From the NCBI GenBank assembly GCA_050331455.1, contig JBHJGV010000052.1, forward strand, positions 1 to 64,000: 64,000 nt of DNA, read 5' to 3'. Both the position numbers and the translations under genes were made by a program. The number at the start of each line of letters is the position of its first letter. The stretch's first letter is position 1. Shown piece by piece: positions 9,192 through 19,141 of the stretch. Below the pieces are notes generated by a model. The model made no database searches. It was given only the letters and a program-made list of their open reading frames with translations, and was not told the origin of the DNA. This stretch comes from CAYUYV01 sp050331455 (GTDB lineage Bacteria; Pseudomonadota; Alphaproteobacteria; JAJFIK01).

Positions 9192-11324
9192 ATGAGCGAT
9201 ACGGTTACCATTGTCGTGGACGGCACCGAAATCGAGGTGCCCCGGAACATCACCGTCCTCCAGGCCTGTGAAATGGCGGGGGCGGAAATTCCGCGGTTTT
9301 GCTTTCACGAAAGGCTCTCCATTGCCGGCAATTGTCGCATGTGCCTTGTGGAGGCCGTGGGCGCGCCCAAGCCCATCGCGTCCTGTGCCTATGGCGTGCG
9401 CGACCTGCGCCCCGGCCGGGACGGCTCGCCGCCGGTCGTAAACACGCGCAGTGAAGTGGTCAAAAAGGCCCGCGAAGGCGTGATGGAATTCCTGCTGATC
9501 AACCATCCCCTGGACTGTCCAATCTGCGACCAGGGCGGTGAATGCGATCTTCAGGACCAGTCTATGGCCTACGGGATCGACCACACCCGCTTTTATGAAA
9601 ACAAGCGGGCGGTCGAAGACAAATATATGGGGCCACTGATCAAGACGGTCATGACCCGGTGCATTCACTGCACCCGCTGCGTCCGCTTTGCCACCGAGGT
9701 GGGCGGCGTGCCCGAACTCGGCGCCACGGGCCGCGGCGAGGACATGGAGATTACCACCTATCTGGAACATGCGGTCCGCACGGAACTGTCGGGCAATGTC
9801 ATCGACCTGTGTCCCGTGGGCGCGCTGACGTCCAAGCCCTATGCCTTCAAGGCGCGGTCCTGGGAACTGCGCAAGGTCGAGAGCATCGACGTGATGGATG
9901 CGGTGGGCTCCAATATTCGCGTGGACTATCGCGGCCGCGAAGTGATGCGCTTCCTGCCCCGCCTCCATGAGGACATCAATGAGGAGTGGATCGCCGACAA
10001 AACCCGCTTCGTGTGGGACGGCCTGCATCGCCAGCGGCTCGACACACCCTATGTGCGCGTCAATGGTGCGCTGAAACCGGCAAGCTGGGGCGAGGCACTC
10101 GAGGCCGTGGCGACGCGCGTGAAGGCTGCTGACCCGACCCGCATCGCGGCCCTGTCCGGTGACTTGGCGTGCACGGAAAGTCAGTTCGCCCTGCGCCAGC
10201 TTCTGGACTCCCTCGGCGTGCGCAGCCGGGATTGCCGCCAGGACGGGGCGTTCCTCCCCGTCACGGGGCCGCGCCAGCGTTATCTCTTCAACACGAGCAT
10301 TGCCGGGATCGAGCAGGCCGACGCCCTGCTTATCGTGGGTGCCAACCCACGGGTCGAAGCGCCCATGCTCAATGCCCGCCTGCGCAAGCGCTATCTCCAG
10401 CGCGGCTTCAAGGGGGTTGGCGTGATCGGCGAGGCGGTCGATCTGTCCTTTGGCTGCGATCATCTGGGGAACGGGCCGCAGACCCTGCGGGATGTGCTTT
10501 CGGGCGATCACCCCTTCCGCCGGGTTCTTGATGAAGCCGAGCGGCCCATGATCGTGATCGGGCAGGGCGCGCTGGCCCGTCCCGACGGGGCTTCCATTTA
10601 CGCTCTGGGGGCGGCGCTGGCCCGGGAAACCGGCATGCTGCGCGATGCGGACGATGATGAGCCCGGCTGGAACGGCTTCAATGTGCTGCATCTGGCCGCC
10701 GGCCGGGTGGGCGGACTCGATGTCGGGTTCTTGCCGGACGCGGGCGGTTTGGATCGTACTGGCATCATGTCCGCGGCCATGGACGGGCGCCTCGATACGG
10801 TGTTCCTGCTCGGCGTCGATGAAATCGACATGGATGCCCTGGGCAGCAGTTTTGTGGTCTACCAGGGCAGCCACGGGGACGCGGGCGCCCACCGGGCCGA
10901 TGTCATCTTCCCCGGTGCGGCCTACACGGAAAAAGACGCGCTTTGGGTCAATACGGAAGGGCGGGTGCAACTCGGCAAGCGGGCCGTCTTCCCACCGGGC
11001 GAGGCGCGCGAGGACTGGGCGATCATCCGGGCCCTGTCGGCCGCCCTGGGCAAGCCATTGCCTTACGACACGCTTGCGTCCTTGCGCACGGTGCTGTGGA
11101 AAGAGGTCCCGGCCCTGTCGTCGATTGACTATGTGGCCGGCCATGGCGGCACTGCACCGGACCTGTTGGACGGGTTGGCGGACCTGGGGGCCATTGACGG
11201 CGAGCCGCTCCGCTCTCCGATCCTCAACTACTATATGACCAATCCGATCGCCCGGGCCTCCGAGACCATGGCGAAATGCAGTGCGGAGATTCTTGAGGCT
11301 CCCGCGGTGCAGGCGGCGGAATAA
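9192..11324 (+). CDS. nuoG: NADH-quinone oxidoreductase subunit G
   Basis: 710 residues, the 75-kDa Fe-S subunit. The N-terminus carries the [2Fe-2S] N1b ligands (FCFHERLSIAGNCRMC, then a later Cys). A His/Cys N5 site lies at HPLDCPICDQGGECDLQ, and an N4 site at CIHCTRCVRF with a later CPVGAL. After that a molybdopterin-oxidoreductase-like domain follows without cofactor ligands. No cysteine cluster is seen at the start of that domain (residues ~220-270), so the extra N7 cluster of E. coli-type NuoG appears absent, as in mitochondrial-type enzymes. nuoH starts 21 bp later. Confidence 0.97.
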   Translation: MSDTVTIVVDGTEIEVPRNITVLQACEMAGAEIPRFCFHERLSIAGNCRMCLVEAVGAPKPIASCAYGVRDLRPGRDGSPPVVNTRSEVVKKAREGVMEFLLINHPLDCPICDQGGECDLQDQSMAYGIDHTRFYENKRAVEDKYMGPLIKTVMTRCIHCTRCVRFATEVGGVPELGATGRGEDMEITTYLEHAVRTELSGNVIDLCPVGALTSKPYAFKARSWELRKVESIDVMDAVGSNIRVDYRGREVMRFLPRLHEDINEEWIADKTRFVWDGLHRQRLDTPYVRVNGALKPASWGEALEAVATRVKAADPTRIAALSGDLACTESQFALRQLLDSLGVRSRDCRQDGAFLPVTGPRQRYLFNTSIAGIEQADALLIVGANPRVEAPMLNARLRKRYLQRGFKGVGVIGEAVDLSFGCDHLGNGPQTLRDVLSGDHPFRRVLDEAERPMIVIGQGALARPDGASIYALGAALARETGMLRDADDDEPGWNGFNVLHLAAGRVGGLDVGFLPDAGGLDRTGIMSAAMDGRLDTVFLLGVDEIDMDALGSSFVVYQGSHGDAGAHRADVIFPGAAYTEKDALWVNTEGRVQLGKRAVFPPGEAREDWAIIRALSAALGKPLPYDTLASLRTVLWKEVPALSSIDYVAGHGGTAPDLLDGLADLGAIDGEPLRSPILNYYMTNPIARASETMAKCSAEILEAPAVQAAE

Positions 11325-11345
11325 GGACAAAAGGACAGTTTCGAG

Positions 11346-12377
11346 ATGATCCGGGACTTCTTCATCGAGTTGATGGGCCCTTTCTGGGGCACGCTTCTGG
11401 GCATCGTCTCGGAAATCCTGCTGCTGTTGCTGCCCCTGCTCATCGTGATTGCCTATGTGGTCTATGCTGACCGTAAGATCTGGGCAGCGGTGCAGCTGCG
11501 CAAAGGGCCGAACGTGGTCGGTCCCTTCGGTCTCTTTCAGCTTTTTGCCGACCTGCTCAAATTCATGATGAAGGAAACGGTGGTGCCGTCCGGCGCCGAT
11601 AAGGGCGTGTTCCTGCTCGCCCCCGTTCTGACCTTCGTTTTCGCCTTTGCGGCTTGGGCGGTCATTCCGCTCGACGACGGGTGGGCCGTGGCGGATATCA
11701 ATGTCGGTATTCTTTACGTGCTCGCAATCTCTTCCCTTGGCGTGTACGGCGTGATCATGGGGGGATGGGCGTCGAACTCGAAATATCCGTTCCTCGGCGG
11801 CCTGCGCTCCGCGGCCCAGATGGTGTCCTATGAGGTGTCCATCGGCTTCGTGATCATTACCGTGGTGCTGATGGTCGGGTCGCTGAATTTGACCGAGATC
11901 GTCCGGGCCCAGGATGGCGGGATCTTCAACTGGCACCTTCTGCCCCTGTTTCCCATGTTTGTGGTGTTTTTCGTCTCGGCCCTGGCGGAGACCAACCGGC
12001 CACCCTTCGATCTGCCGGAAGCGGAATCGGAACTTGTGGCCGGCTATCAGGTGGAATATTCCGCCGTGCCCTATCTGCTGTTCATGATCGGGGAATATGC
12101 CAGCATCGTCCTGATGTGCGCCCTGCTGACGATCATGTTCCTGGGCGGCTGGTATCCGCCCGTCGACGTGGCGCCCTTCACCTGGCTGCCCGGCTTCTGG
12201 TGGTTCTTCCTCAAAGCCATGTTCATGTTCTTCATGTTCGCCATGGTGAAGGCGATGGTGCCCCGGTACCGCTATGACCAGCTCATGCGGCTCGGCTGGA
12301 AGGTGTTCCTGCCGTTTTCGCTCTTTTATGTCGTGGCCACGGCCGGTGTCCTGGTGGCGACGGACAGTTTGCCCTGA
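11346..12377 (+). CDS. nuoH: NADH-quinone oxidoreductase subunit H
   Basis: 343 residues with about eight membrane segments. NuoH is the membrane subunit that roofs the quinone channel beneath NuoB and NuoD. Conserved stretches include ADRKIWAAVQLRKGPNVVGP after the first helix and the acidic loop ETNRPPFDLPEAESELVAGY that links the channel to the pumping machinery. Length and topology fit the ND1 family. It is the first of the membrane-arm genes in the second half of the operon, followed by the ferredoxin-like nuoI. Confidence 0.97.
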   Translation: MIRDFFIELMGPFWGTLLGIVSEILLLLLPLLIVIAYVVYADRKIWAAVQLRKGPNVVGPFGLFQLFADLLKFMMKETVVPSGADKGVFLLAPVLTFVFAFAAWAVIPLDDGWAVADINVGILYVLAISSLGVYGVIMGGWASNSKYPFLGGLRSAAQMVSYEVSIGFVIITVVLMVGSLNLTEIVRAQDGGIFNWHLLPLFPMFVVFFVSALAETNRPPFDLPEAESELVAGYQVEYSAVPYLLFMIGEYASIVLMCALLTIMFLGGWYPPVDVAPFTWLPGFWWFFLKAMFMFFMFAMVKAMVPRYRYDQLMRLGWKVFLPFSLFYVVATAGVLVATDSLP

Positions 12378-12438
12378 TGCTTTTGTAAAGGCACGACGCT
12401 CCGGGTCCGTGTTTTGATGTCTTGCGGAGGTGAAGCCA

Positions 12439-12930
12439 ATGGCTCTTCTTGATCGGACCGCGCGCTCGATCTTTCTGACCGAATTCGTGTCGAGCTTCAT
12501 CCTGGCCATGCGTTATTTTTTCAAGCCCAAGGCCACGGTGAACTATCCCTTCGAAAAAGGGCCGCTCAGTCCCCGATTCAGAGGGGAGCACGCCCTGCGC
12601 CGCTATCCCAATGGGGACGAGCGCTGCATCGCCTGCAAACTGTGCGAAGCGGTCTGCCCGGCCCAGGCCATCACCATCGAAGCCGAACCGCGCCAGGATG
12701 ATGGTGTGCGCCGGACGACCCGCTATGACATCGACATGGTCAAATGCATCTATTGCGGCTTCTGCCAGGAGGCCTGTCCGGTGGATGCCATCGTGGAAGG
12801 CCCGAATTTCGAGTTTGCCACCGAGACCCGCGAAGAGCTGCTCTATGACAAGGAGAAACTCTTGAACAATGGCGACCGCTGGGAGCGGGAGATCGCGCGT
12901 AATCTGGAGCTCGATGCGCCTTATCGGTGA
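12439..12930 (+). CDS. nuoI: NADH-quinone oxidoreductase subunit I (two [4Fe-4S])
   Basis: 163 residues from ATG 12439 behind GCGGAGG; GTG 12430 is in frame but overlaps that ribosome site. NuoI carries clusters N6a and N6b on the chain to N2. The two ferredoxin motifs are clear: CIACKLCEAVCPA and CIYCGFCQEACPV. The N-terminal amphipathic region and the FKPKATVNYPFEKGP stretch match the alphaproteobacterial/mitochondrial TYKY form. A 123-141 bp gap separates it from nuoJ. Confidence 0.97.
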   Translation: MALLDRTARSIFLTEFVSSFILAMRYFFKPKATVNYPFEKGPLSPRFRGEHALRRYPNGDERCIACKLCEAVCPAQAITIEAEPRQDDGVRRTTRYDIDMVKCIYCGFCQEACPVDAIVEGPNFEFATETREELLYDKEKLLNNGDRWEREIARNLELDAPYR

Positions 12931-13071
12931 ACCGGCGCTGCCCGGGGACTTGTGTTCCATAGGACTTCTGGACATTCCTGTCTGCTCGACTAAGGTGCCG
13001 CGCAACGGCGCCGGTCAGGCTGCGCCGCCTTCCTGATTTCGACTGAACCACCAATGGATTGGACACGGCGC

Positions 13072-13686
13072 ATGGGCTTCGAGCTGACCGCCTTTTATGT
13101 CTTGTCAGGCTTCATGATTTTCGCCGCGATCTGCGTTGTGGCGGCACGCAATCCGGTCCATTCCGTGTTGTTCCTGATTGCGGCCTTCTTCAACGCGGCC
13201 GGCCTGTTCCTGCTGCTCGGCGCGGAGTTTCTGGCCTTGCTGCTGCTGGTCGTTTATGTGGGCGCCGTGGCGGTTTTGTTCCTGTTTGTGGTGATGATGC
13301 TCGATATCGATTTCGCCGATCTGAGGCGGGGCTTCCTGGCCTATCTGCCCGTCGGCGGTTTCGTCGGCATCCTGCTGATGGCGGAACTGGTGCTGGTCAC
13401 GATATTCTGGGAAGGGCCGGGCAAGGCGCCTTCGGATGTCATGAAGCCCATGCCGCCGATCAATATCGTGGCCAATACGGAGGCCCTGGGCCGTATTCTG
13501 TATACGGACTTCGTGTTCCTGTTCCAGGCCGCAGGGATGATTTTGCTCGTCGCGATGATCGGCGCAATCGTCCTGACCCTGCGCTCGCGGCCCGGTGTAA
13601 AACGCCAAAACATCGACCGGCAAGTGCACCGGCGGCGGGACGAGGGCGTCGAATTGAAGGCGGTCAAGTCGGGTGAGGGGATCTAG
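13072..13686 (+). CDS. nuoJ: NADH-quinone oxidoreductase subunit J
   Basis: About 204 residues with five hydrophobic helices, the ND6-like membrane subunit of complex I. The conserved block ARNPVHSVLFLIAAFFNAAG and the following VYVGAVAVLFLFVVMMLDI helix, which holds the pi-bulge region of the family, are seen. I take ATG 13072 because MGFELTAFYVL aligns with usual NuoJ N-termini; ATG 13054 in the same frame would add six residues. Neither start has a strong ribosome site. The C-terminal tail is basic. Confidence 0.94.
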   Translation: MGFELTAFYVLSGFMIFAAICVVAARNPVHSVLFLIAAFFNAAGLFLLLGAEFLALLLLVVYVGAVAVLFLFVVMMLDIDFADLRRGFLAYLPVGGFVGILLMAELVLVTIFWEGPGKAPSDVMKPMPPINIVANTEALGRILYTDFVFLFQAAGMILLVAMIGAIVLTLRSRPGVKRQNIDRQVHRRRDEGVELKAVKSGEGI

Positions 13687-13838
13687 CCGGCAGACCGCTG
13701 GCGCCGCGGTCGAGGTCGGCGCGATATCGGGGCCAAACCATTTATGCGGCCGATGGTGGGCCCGGCAGCGCAATCTTCGTGAATGTCCTTGGCCGTGTGA
13801 ACGCTGCTGGCCGTGTGAGAGCGATAAGAGGAGTTGAA

Positions 13839-14153
13839 GTGGTGGGCGAGGTCGGACTGGGCCATTATCTGAGCGTGGCGGCCATCCTGTTCACGATCGG
13901 CATTTTCGGAATTTTCCTCAATCGCCGCAACGTGATGATCATCGTGATGTCGATCGAGCTGCTTTTGCTCGCGATCAACATCAATCTCGTGGCCTTTTCC
14001 GCTTATCTGCAAGATCTCGTGGGCCAGGTGTTCTCCATGTTCATCCTGACGGTTGCCGCCGCCGAAGCCGCCATCGGCCTTGCTATTCTGGTCGCCTATT
14101 TCCGCAATCGCGGCAGTATCGCCGTTGAAGACATCACCTTGATGAAAGGTTGA
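13839..14153 (+). CDS. nuoK: NADH-quinone oxidoreductase subunit K (GTG start)
   Basis: About 104 residues with three membrane helices, the ND4L-like subunit with conserved proton-channel glutamates in helices 2 and 3 (IVMSIELLLLAININ and AAAEAAIGLAILV). No ATG fits. A GTG at 13839 (or the adjacent GTG 13842) follows AAGAGGAG at 13826-13833 with proper spacing and gives the family length. An earlier in-frame GTG at 13779 would add 20 unsupported residues. The 152-bp leader after nuoJ contains TGGCCGTGTGA twice. Confidence 0.94.
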   Translation: MVGEVGLGHYLSVAAILFTIGIFGIFLNRRNVMIIVMSIELLLLAININLVAFSAYLQDLVGQVFSMFILTVAAAEAAIGLAILVAYFRNRGSIAVEDITLMKG

Positions 14154-14163
14154 AGGATCCGCG

Positions 14164-16125
14164 ATGCTGTCGGTCATACTCTTCCTGCCCTTGGTCGGGG
14201 CCGTGATCGCGGGCCTGTTCGGCAACCGGATCGGGGCCCGCGCCAGTGAAATCATCACCAGCACCTTCATGGGCGTGGCAGCCCTTCTGTCCGCCGTCGT
14301 GCTTTACGAGATCGGATTTTCCGGCCACGGACATGACGAGGCGACCAAGGTGGTCCTCGCCACCTGGCTGGACAGCGGCACCCTGGAGGTCGACTGGGCC
14401 ATCCGCCTTGACAGTCTGACGGCCGTGATGCTGGTGGTCGTGAACGGGGTTTCGGCCCTCGTCCATGTCTATTCCATCGGCTATATGCACGAGGATCCGC
14501 ACCGGTCGCGGTTCTTTGCCTATCTGTCGCTTTTCACATTCGCCATGCTGATGCTGGTGACGGCCGACAACTTTGTTCAGATGTTTTTCGGCTGGGAGGG
14601 CGTTGGGCTCGCGTCCTATCTCTTAATCGGCTTCTGGTACGACAAGCCGTCGGCCAATGCGGCGGCTATCAAGGCCTTCGTGGTCAACAGGGTCGGCGAT
14701 TTCGGCTTTCTGCTTGGCATTTTCGGCATTTTCTTCGCCTTCGGCTCCCTCGATTTCGACTTCGTGTTCGCCCAGGCGCCGGACATGGCAGGGCAGACAT
14801 TCTCGTTCCTGGGCATGCAGGTCGATGTCTTGACGACCATCAGCCTGCTGCTGTTCCTCGGTGCCATGGGCAAGTCCGCCCAGTTCCTGCTGCACACCTG
14901 GCTGCCGGATGCCATGGAAGGGCCGACACCGGTCTCGGCGCTCATCCATGCGGCGACCATGGTCACCGCCGGCGTCTTCCTGGTCTGTCGCATATCGCCG
15001 ATCCTGGAATTCGCGCCCACCGCCCTGATGCTGATTACGATCGTCGGCGGCGTGACGGCGTTTTTCGCGGCCACGATCGGTCTTGTGCAAAACGACATCA
15101 AGCGGGTGGTCGCCTATTCGACCTGCTCCCAGCTCGGATACATGTTCTTCGCCGCCGGCGTCGGCGCCTATCAGGCCGCCATGTTCCACCTGTTCACCCA
15201 TGCCTTCTTCAAGGCGCTTTTGTTCCTGGGCTCCGGGGCGGTGATCCACGCCATGCACCATGAACAGGACATGCGCCGCATGGGCGCGCTCTATAATGTT
15301 CTGCCCGTGACCTATTTGCTGATGCTGGTCGGGACCTTGGCGCTCACCGGCGTCGGTATTCCCGGCACGGCCGTTGGGTTCGCCGGCTTCTTCTCCAAAG
15401 ACGCAACACTGGAGACGGCCTTCGCCGCCCAGACCGATGTGGGTGCCTTCGCCTTCTGGCTCGGGCTCGCGGCGGCCGCATTGACCTCGCTTTATTCCTG
15501 GCGCCTTGTCTTCATGACCTTCCACGGGCGCAGCCGGGCGGCACCCGAGACTCTGTCCCACGCCCATGAGGCGCCGCTGGTGATGCTCCTGCCCCTGATC
15601 GTCCTGGCCGTCGGTGCGATCCTGGCCGGTGTCGTGTTCTATGATCCCTTTGTGGGCCATCATCAGGCGGAATTCTGGGGCCGGGCGATCTTTGTCCAGG
15701 ACGGCGGCGCTTTGCTGGAAGCTTCCCACCATGTGCCCAAATGGGTGAAATGGACGCCGCTTGTCGCGACGGGCGTTGGCTTCGCTCTCGCTTTCTTCTT
15801 CTACATTCTCCAGCCGGATCTTCCCGGCCGCATCGCGGCCCGCCGGGGACCGCTTTATGTGTTCCTGGAACACAAATGGTTCTTTGACGAACTCTATGAC
15901 CGCATCTTCGTGCGGCCGGCCCTGTGGCTGGGCGGCGTCCTCTGGAAGGGGGGGGACGAGCGGACCATTGACGGTCTGGGTCCGAATGGAGTCGCGGCCC
16001 GGGTGGTGGATGTCACGCGCCAGCTCGTGCGGCTCCAATCCGGCTTCGTTTATCACTACGCCTTCGCCATGCTCATCGGCATCGCGATCCTGATCACCTG
16101 GTTCACGGTCACGGGAGGCAGGTGA
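14164..16125 (+). CDS. nuoL: NADH-quinone oxidoreductase subunit L
   Basis: 653 residues, the distal antiporter-like pumping subunit with its long lateral helix at the C-terminus. The conserved FFGWEGVGLASYLLIGFWY block contains the key helix-5 glutamate, and HTWLPDAMEGPTPVSALIHA and the VAYSTCSQLGYM region are typical of ND5. It starts 10 bp after nuoK with AAGGATCCGCG upstream and ends by overlapping the nuoM start (TGATG), consistent with coupled translation. Confidence 0.97.
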   Translation: MLSVILFLPLVGAVIAGLFGNRIGARASEIITSTFMGVAALLSAVVLYEIGFSGHGHDEATKVVLATWLDSGTLEVDWAIRLDSLTAVMLVVVNGVSALVHVYSIGYMHEDPHRSRFFAYLSLFTFAMLMLVTADNFVQMFFGWEGVGLASYLLIGFWYDKPSANAAAIKAFVVNRVGDFGFLLGIFGIFFAFGSLDFDFVFAQAPDMAGQTFSFLGMQVDVLTTISLLLFLGAMGKSAQFLLHTWLPDAMEGPTPVSALIHAATMVTAGVFLVCRISPILEFAPTALMLITIVGGVTAFFAATIGLVQNDIKRVVAYSTCSQLGYMFFAAGVGAYQAAMFHLFTHAFFKALLFLGSGAVIHAMHHEQDMRRMGALYNVLPVTYLLMLVGTLALTGVGIPGTAVGFAGFFSKDATLETAFAAQTDVGAFAFWLGLAAAALTSLYSWRLVFMTFHGRSRAAPETLSHAHEAPLVMLLPLIVLAVGAILAGVVFYDPFVGHHQAEFWGRAIFVQDGGALLEASHHVPKWVKWTPLVATGVGFALAFFFYILQPDLPGRIAARRGPLYVFLEHKWFFDELYDRIFVRPALWLGGVLWKGGDERTIDGLGPNGVAARVVDVTRQLVRLQSGFVYHYAFAMLIGIAILITWFTVTGGR

Positions 16126-17630
16126 TGACAGAAGCGGTCACGGACTGGCCGATCCTCACGGCTCTCCTTGTCATCCCCCTGGTCGGCGCCGCCTTCGTCA
16201 TGCTGGCGACCAGCGACACGGCGGCCTCCGAGGCCAATGCCAAATGGGCGGCCCTGTGGACGACCGGGGTCAATTTCGTGCTGTCCCTTGTGCTGTTGAT
16301 CCAGTTCGATCCGGCTCGGGGAGACTTCCAACTCATTGAGCAAATGGACTGGCTCGGCACGACCATCGCCTATCGGGTCGGCGTCGACGGCATTTCCCTG
16401 CCCTTCGTTCTGCTCACGACCGGTCTCATGCCGGTGGCGATCCTCGCCGGGTGGCAGTCCATCACCAAGCGGGTCAAGGAATATCTGGCCGCCTTCTTGA
16501 TCCTCGAGACCTTGATGATCGGGGTCTTCGTGGCCCTCGACCTTGTCCTGTTCTACTTGTTTTTCGAGGCTGTTCTGATCCCGATGTTCCTGATCATCGG
16601 GGTCTGGGGTGGGCCACGCCGGGTCTATGCCGCTTACAAATTCTTCCTGTACACCTTCCTCGGCTCTCTGCTGATGCTGGTGGCCATCATGGTCATGTAT
16701 GCCCAGGCGGGCACGGCGGACATCCGGGTGCTGATGGATACGGTGTTCAGTCCCGATCTGCAAATTTGGCTTTGGCTGGCCTTTTTTGCCTCCTTCGCGG
16801 TCAAGATGCCCATGTGGCCGGTGCATACCTGGTTGCCGGACGCCCATGTGGAAGCGCCCACGGCCGGGTCCGTCATCCTGGCCGCGATCCTCTTGAAAAT
16901 GGGCGGTTACGGGTTCCTGCGTTTTTCCCTGCCCATGTTCCCCGAGGCCAGCCAGTTCTTCTCGACCTTCGTGTTCGCGCTCAGCGTGATCGCGATCGTC
17001 TACACCTCCCTCGTGGCCTTGCGCCAGGAGGACATCAAGAAGCTGATCGCTTATTCCTCCGTTGCCCATATGGGCTTCGTGACCTTGGGCATCTTCACAT
17101 TCACGGAACAGGGCATCGACGGTGCCATGGTCCAGATGATCAGCCATGGGATCATTTCCGCGGCCCTGTTCCTGTGCGTCGGTGTCATCTATGATCGCAT
17201 GCACACGCGGGAGATCGCATTCTATGGCGGCCTTGTGCACCGGATGCCGGTCTATGCCGCCATCCTCATGGTGTTCACCATGGGCAATGTCGGTCTGCCG
17301 GGCACGTCGGGCTTTGTGGGGGAGTTCCTGTCCCTGGCCGGTGCCTTCCAGGCCAATACGGGCGTCGCTTTGTTCGCCACCACCGGCGTCATTCTGAGTG
17401 CGGCCTACATGCTCTATCTCTACCGGCGGGTCGTGTTCGGTGAACTGACGAATGAGAAACTCATGGCCATTACGGACGTGAACCGGCGCGAATTGCTGTT
17501 GCTGGTCCCGCTGGTCGTCCTGACGCTGCTGCTGGGCCTCTATCCGCTGCCCCTGTTCAACGTCATGGACGCGAGCATTGGGACGCTGCTCGACAGTCTG
17601 CCCGAGGCGCTGACCGGGATCGGCGAATAA
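16125..17630 (+). CDS. nuoM: NADH-quinone oxidoreductase subunit M
   Basis: 501 residues with about 14 membrane helices, the middle antiporter-like pump (ND4 family). The FFEAVLIPMFLIIGVWGGP block carries the helix-5 glutamate, and HTWLPDAHVEAPTAGSVILA and AYSSVAHMGFV are characteristic. The ATG overlaps the nuoL stop by one base, with GGGAGGCAGG upstream; GTG 16122 is an alternative one codon earlier. nuoN follows after 36 bp. Confidence 0.97.
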   Translation: MTEAVTDWPILTALLVIPLVGAAFVMLATSDTAASEANAKWAALWTTGVNFVLSLVLLIQFDPARGDFQLIEQMDWLGTTIAYRVGVDGISLPFVLLTTGLMPVAILAGWQSITKRVKEYLAAFLILETLMIGVFVALDLVLFYLFFEAVLIPMFLIIGVWGGPRRVYAAYKFFLYTFLGSLLMLVAIMVMYAQAGTADIRVLMDTVFSPDLQIWLWLAFFASFAVKMPMWPVHTWLPDAHVEAPTAGSVILAAILLKMGGYGFLRFSLPMFPEASQFFSTFVFALSVIAIVYTSLVALRQEDIKKLIAYSSVAHMGFVTLGIFTFTEQGIDGAMVQMISHGIISAALFLCVGVIYDRMHTREIAFYGGLVHRMPVYAAILMVFTMGNVGLPGTSGFVGEFLSLAGAFQANTGVALFATTGVILSAAYMLYLYRRVVFGELTNEKLMAITDVNRRELLLLVPLVVLTLLLGLYPLPLFNVMDASIGTLLDSLPEALTGIGE

Positions 17631-17666
17631 GCCCCTGCGGGCCTGCGAGGACGAGGAGACGTCACC

Positions 17667-19133
17667 ATGGACACTGCAACCGTCGACGGACTTGTTGCCA
17701 GCATGGCCGCCGTGACGCCGGAACTGACCCTGGCCGTCGGCGGCATGGTGCTGCTCATGTTTGGCGTGGTGCGCGGTGACCAGGGCACGCCTTTGCTGTC
17801 CAATCTGTGCGTGCTGCTCCTTCTTCTCGCGGGCGGCCTTGTGCTGACGCTCCCCGTCGGGGACGAGGCCATCCAGGCCTTCAACAGCAGTTTTGCCGTG
17901 GACCGGTTCGCCGTGTTCATGAAGGTGTTGGTCCTGACCGGCGCTGCGCTCGCGCTCATCATGTCCCGCCACTTCATGCAGGCGGAAAATCTCGCCCGGT
18001 TCGAATACCCCCTGCTGATGGTTCTGGCGACCCTTGGTATGCTGATCATGATTTCCGCCCAGGATCTGATCACGCTTTATGTGGGTCTGGAGTTGCAAAG
18101 CCTGTCCCTTTATGTGCTCGCGGCGATAAATCGGGACAGCCTGCGGGCCACCGAAGCGGGCCTGAAATATTTCGTCCTCGGCGCCCTGTCTTCGGGCATG
18201 CTGCTTTACGGTGCTTCCTTCGTATACGGCTTTTCTGGCACCACGAATTTCCTGGAACTGGCCAGCGGCCTCGAAGGGAGCGGCCTCAATCTTGGCATTG
18301 TCGTGGGTCTTGTTTTTGTGGCGGCGGGCCTTGCCTTCAAGGTGTCCGCCGTGCCGTTCCACATGTGGACGCCGGACGTCTATGAGGGGGCGCCGACGCC
18401 GGTGACCGCGTTCTTCGCGGCCGCGCCGAAAATCGCTGCGATGGCCCTTTTCCTGCGCACCTTCCTGGTGGCCTTCGGCGAGGTCGCGGATGCCTGGCGC
18501 GAGATCATCATTTTCCTCAGTGTCGGGTCGATGCTGCTCGGCGCGTTCGCCGCGATCGGCCAGCGCAATTTGAAGCGGCTCATGGCCTATTCCTCCATCG
18601 GCAATATGGGCTACGCGCTGATGGGTCTTGCGGCCGGTACCCAGGCCGGGATCGAGGGCGTGCTGATTTACCTCGTCTTTTACATGACCATGACCGTGGG
18701 CGTCTTCGTGTGCATCCTGTCCATGCGCCGGCCCGAGGGCATGGTGGAGCGGATCGAGGATCTGGCCGGCCTGTCGAAGACCCACCCGTTCATGGCCTAT
18801 ACGCTTATGGTTCTGATGTTCTCTCTGATTGGCGTGCCGCCACTCGCGGGCTTTTTCGGCAAATGGTACGTGTTTCTATCCGCCGTCCAGGCCGATCTCG
18901 TGCCGCTGGCGGTCGTTGGGGTGCTGACCAGTGCCGTGGCAGCCTTTTACTATTTGCGGATTGTGAAAGTCATGTTCATGGACGAGCCCGTGGTGCCGTT
19001 CCAACGGCCCGTGCCCCTTGAGATGCATGCCATCCTGACCGCATCCGGCGCCGTGACTCTGTTTTATGCGCTTTATCCCGGGCCGCTCCTCGTGGCGGCG
19101 GCGGCGGCGGCTCGCTCGCTCCTGGCGGGTTGA
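17667..19133 (+). CDS. nuoN: NADH-quinone oxidoreductase subunit N
   Basis: 488 residues, the ND2-like antiporter subunit, last in the complex I operon. The LYVGLELQSLSLYVLAA helix-5 block, the FHMWTPDVYEGAPTPVTAF motif and MAYSSIGNMGYALMGLAAG are standard. The start follows GGACGAGGAGACGTCACC. The birA gene begins 8 bp after the stop, so the cofactor genes downstream are probably transcribed together with nuo, an arrangement common in alphaproteobacteria. Confidence 0.97.
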   Translation: MDTATVDGLVASMAAVTPELTLAVGGMVLLMFGVVRGDQGTPLLSNLCVLLLLLAGGLVLTLPVGDEAIQAFNSSFAVDRFAVFMKVLVLTGAALALIMSRHFMQAENLARFEYPLLMVLATLGMLIMISAQDLITLYVGLELQSLSLYVLAAINRDSLRATEAGLKYFVLGALSSGMLLYGASFVYGFSGTTNFLELASGLEGSGLNLGIVVGLVFVAAGLAFKVSAVPFHMWTPDVYEGAPTPVTAFFAAAPKIAAMALFLRTFLVAFGEVADAWREIIIFLSVGSMLLGAFAAIGQRNLKRLMAYSSIGNMGYALMGLAAGTQAGIEGVLIYLVFYMTMTVGVFVCILSMRRPEGMVERIEDLAGLSKTHPFMAYTLMVLMFSLIGVPPLAGFFGKWYVFLSAVQADLVPLAVVGVLTSAVAAFYYLRIVKVMFMDEPVVPFQRPVPLEMHAILTASGAVTLFYALYPGPLLVAAAAAARSLLAG

Positions 19134-19141
19134 GGCTGCCC

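Noticed and set aside
9165..12509. Open frame of over 1100 codons on the minus strand across nuoG-nuoI
   Set aside because: It mirrors the nuo genes in third-position GC; the translation is rich in His, Gln, Gly and Asp with no domain. The plus strand carries clear complex I subunits.
12931..13015. ACCGGCGC / GCGCCGGT arms in the nuoI-nuoJ gap
   Set aside because: 8-bp arms separated by about 70 bp are expected by chance in sequence of this GC content.
16056..18785. 909-codon minus-strand frame opposite nuoM and nuoN
   Set aside because: Antisense shadow: His/Gln/Asp-rich, no recognisable motif, and nuoM/nuoN are certain.
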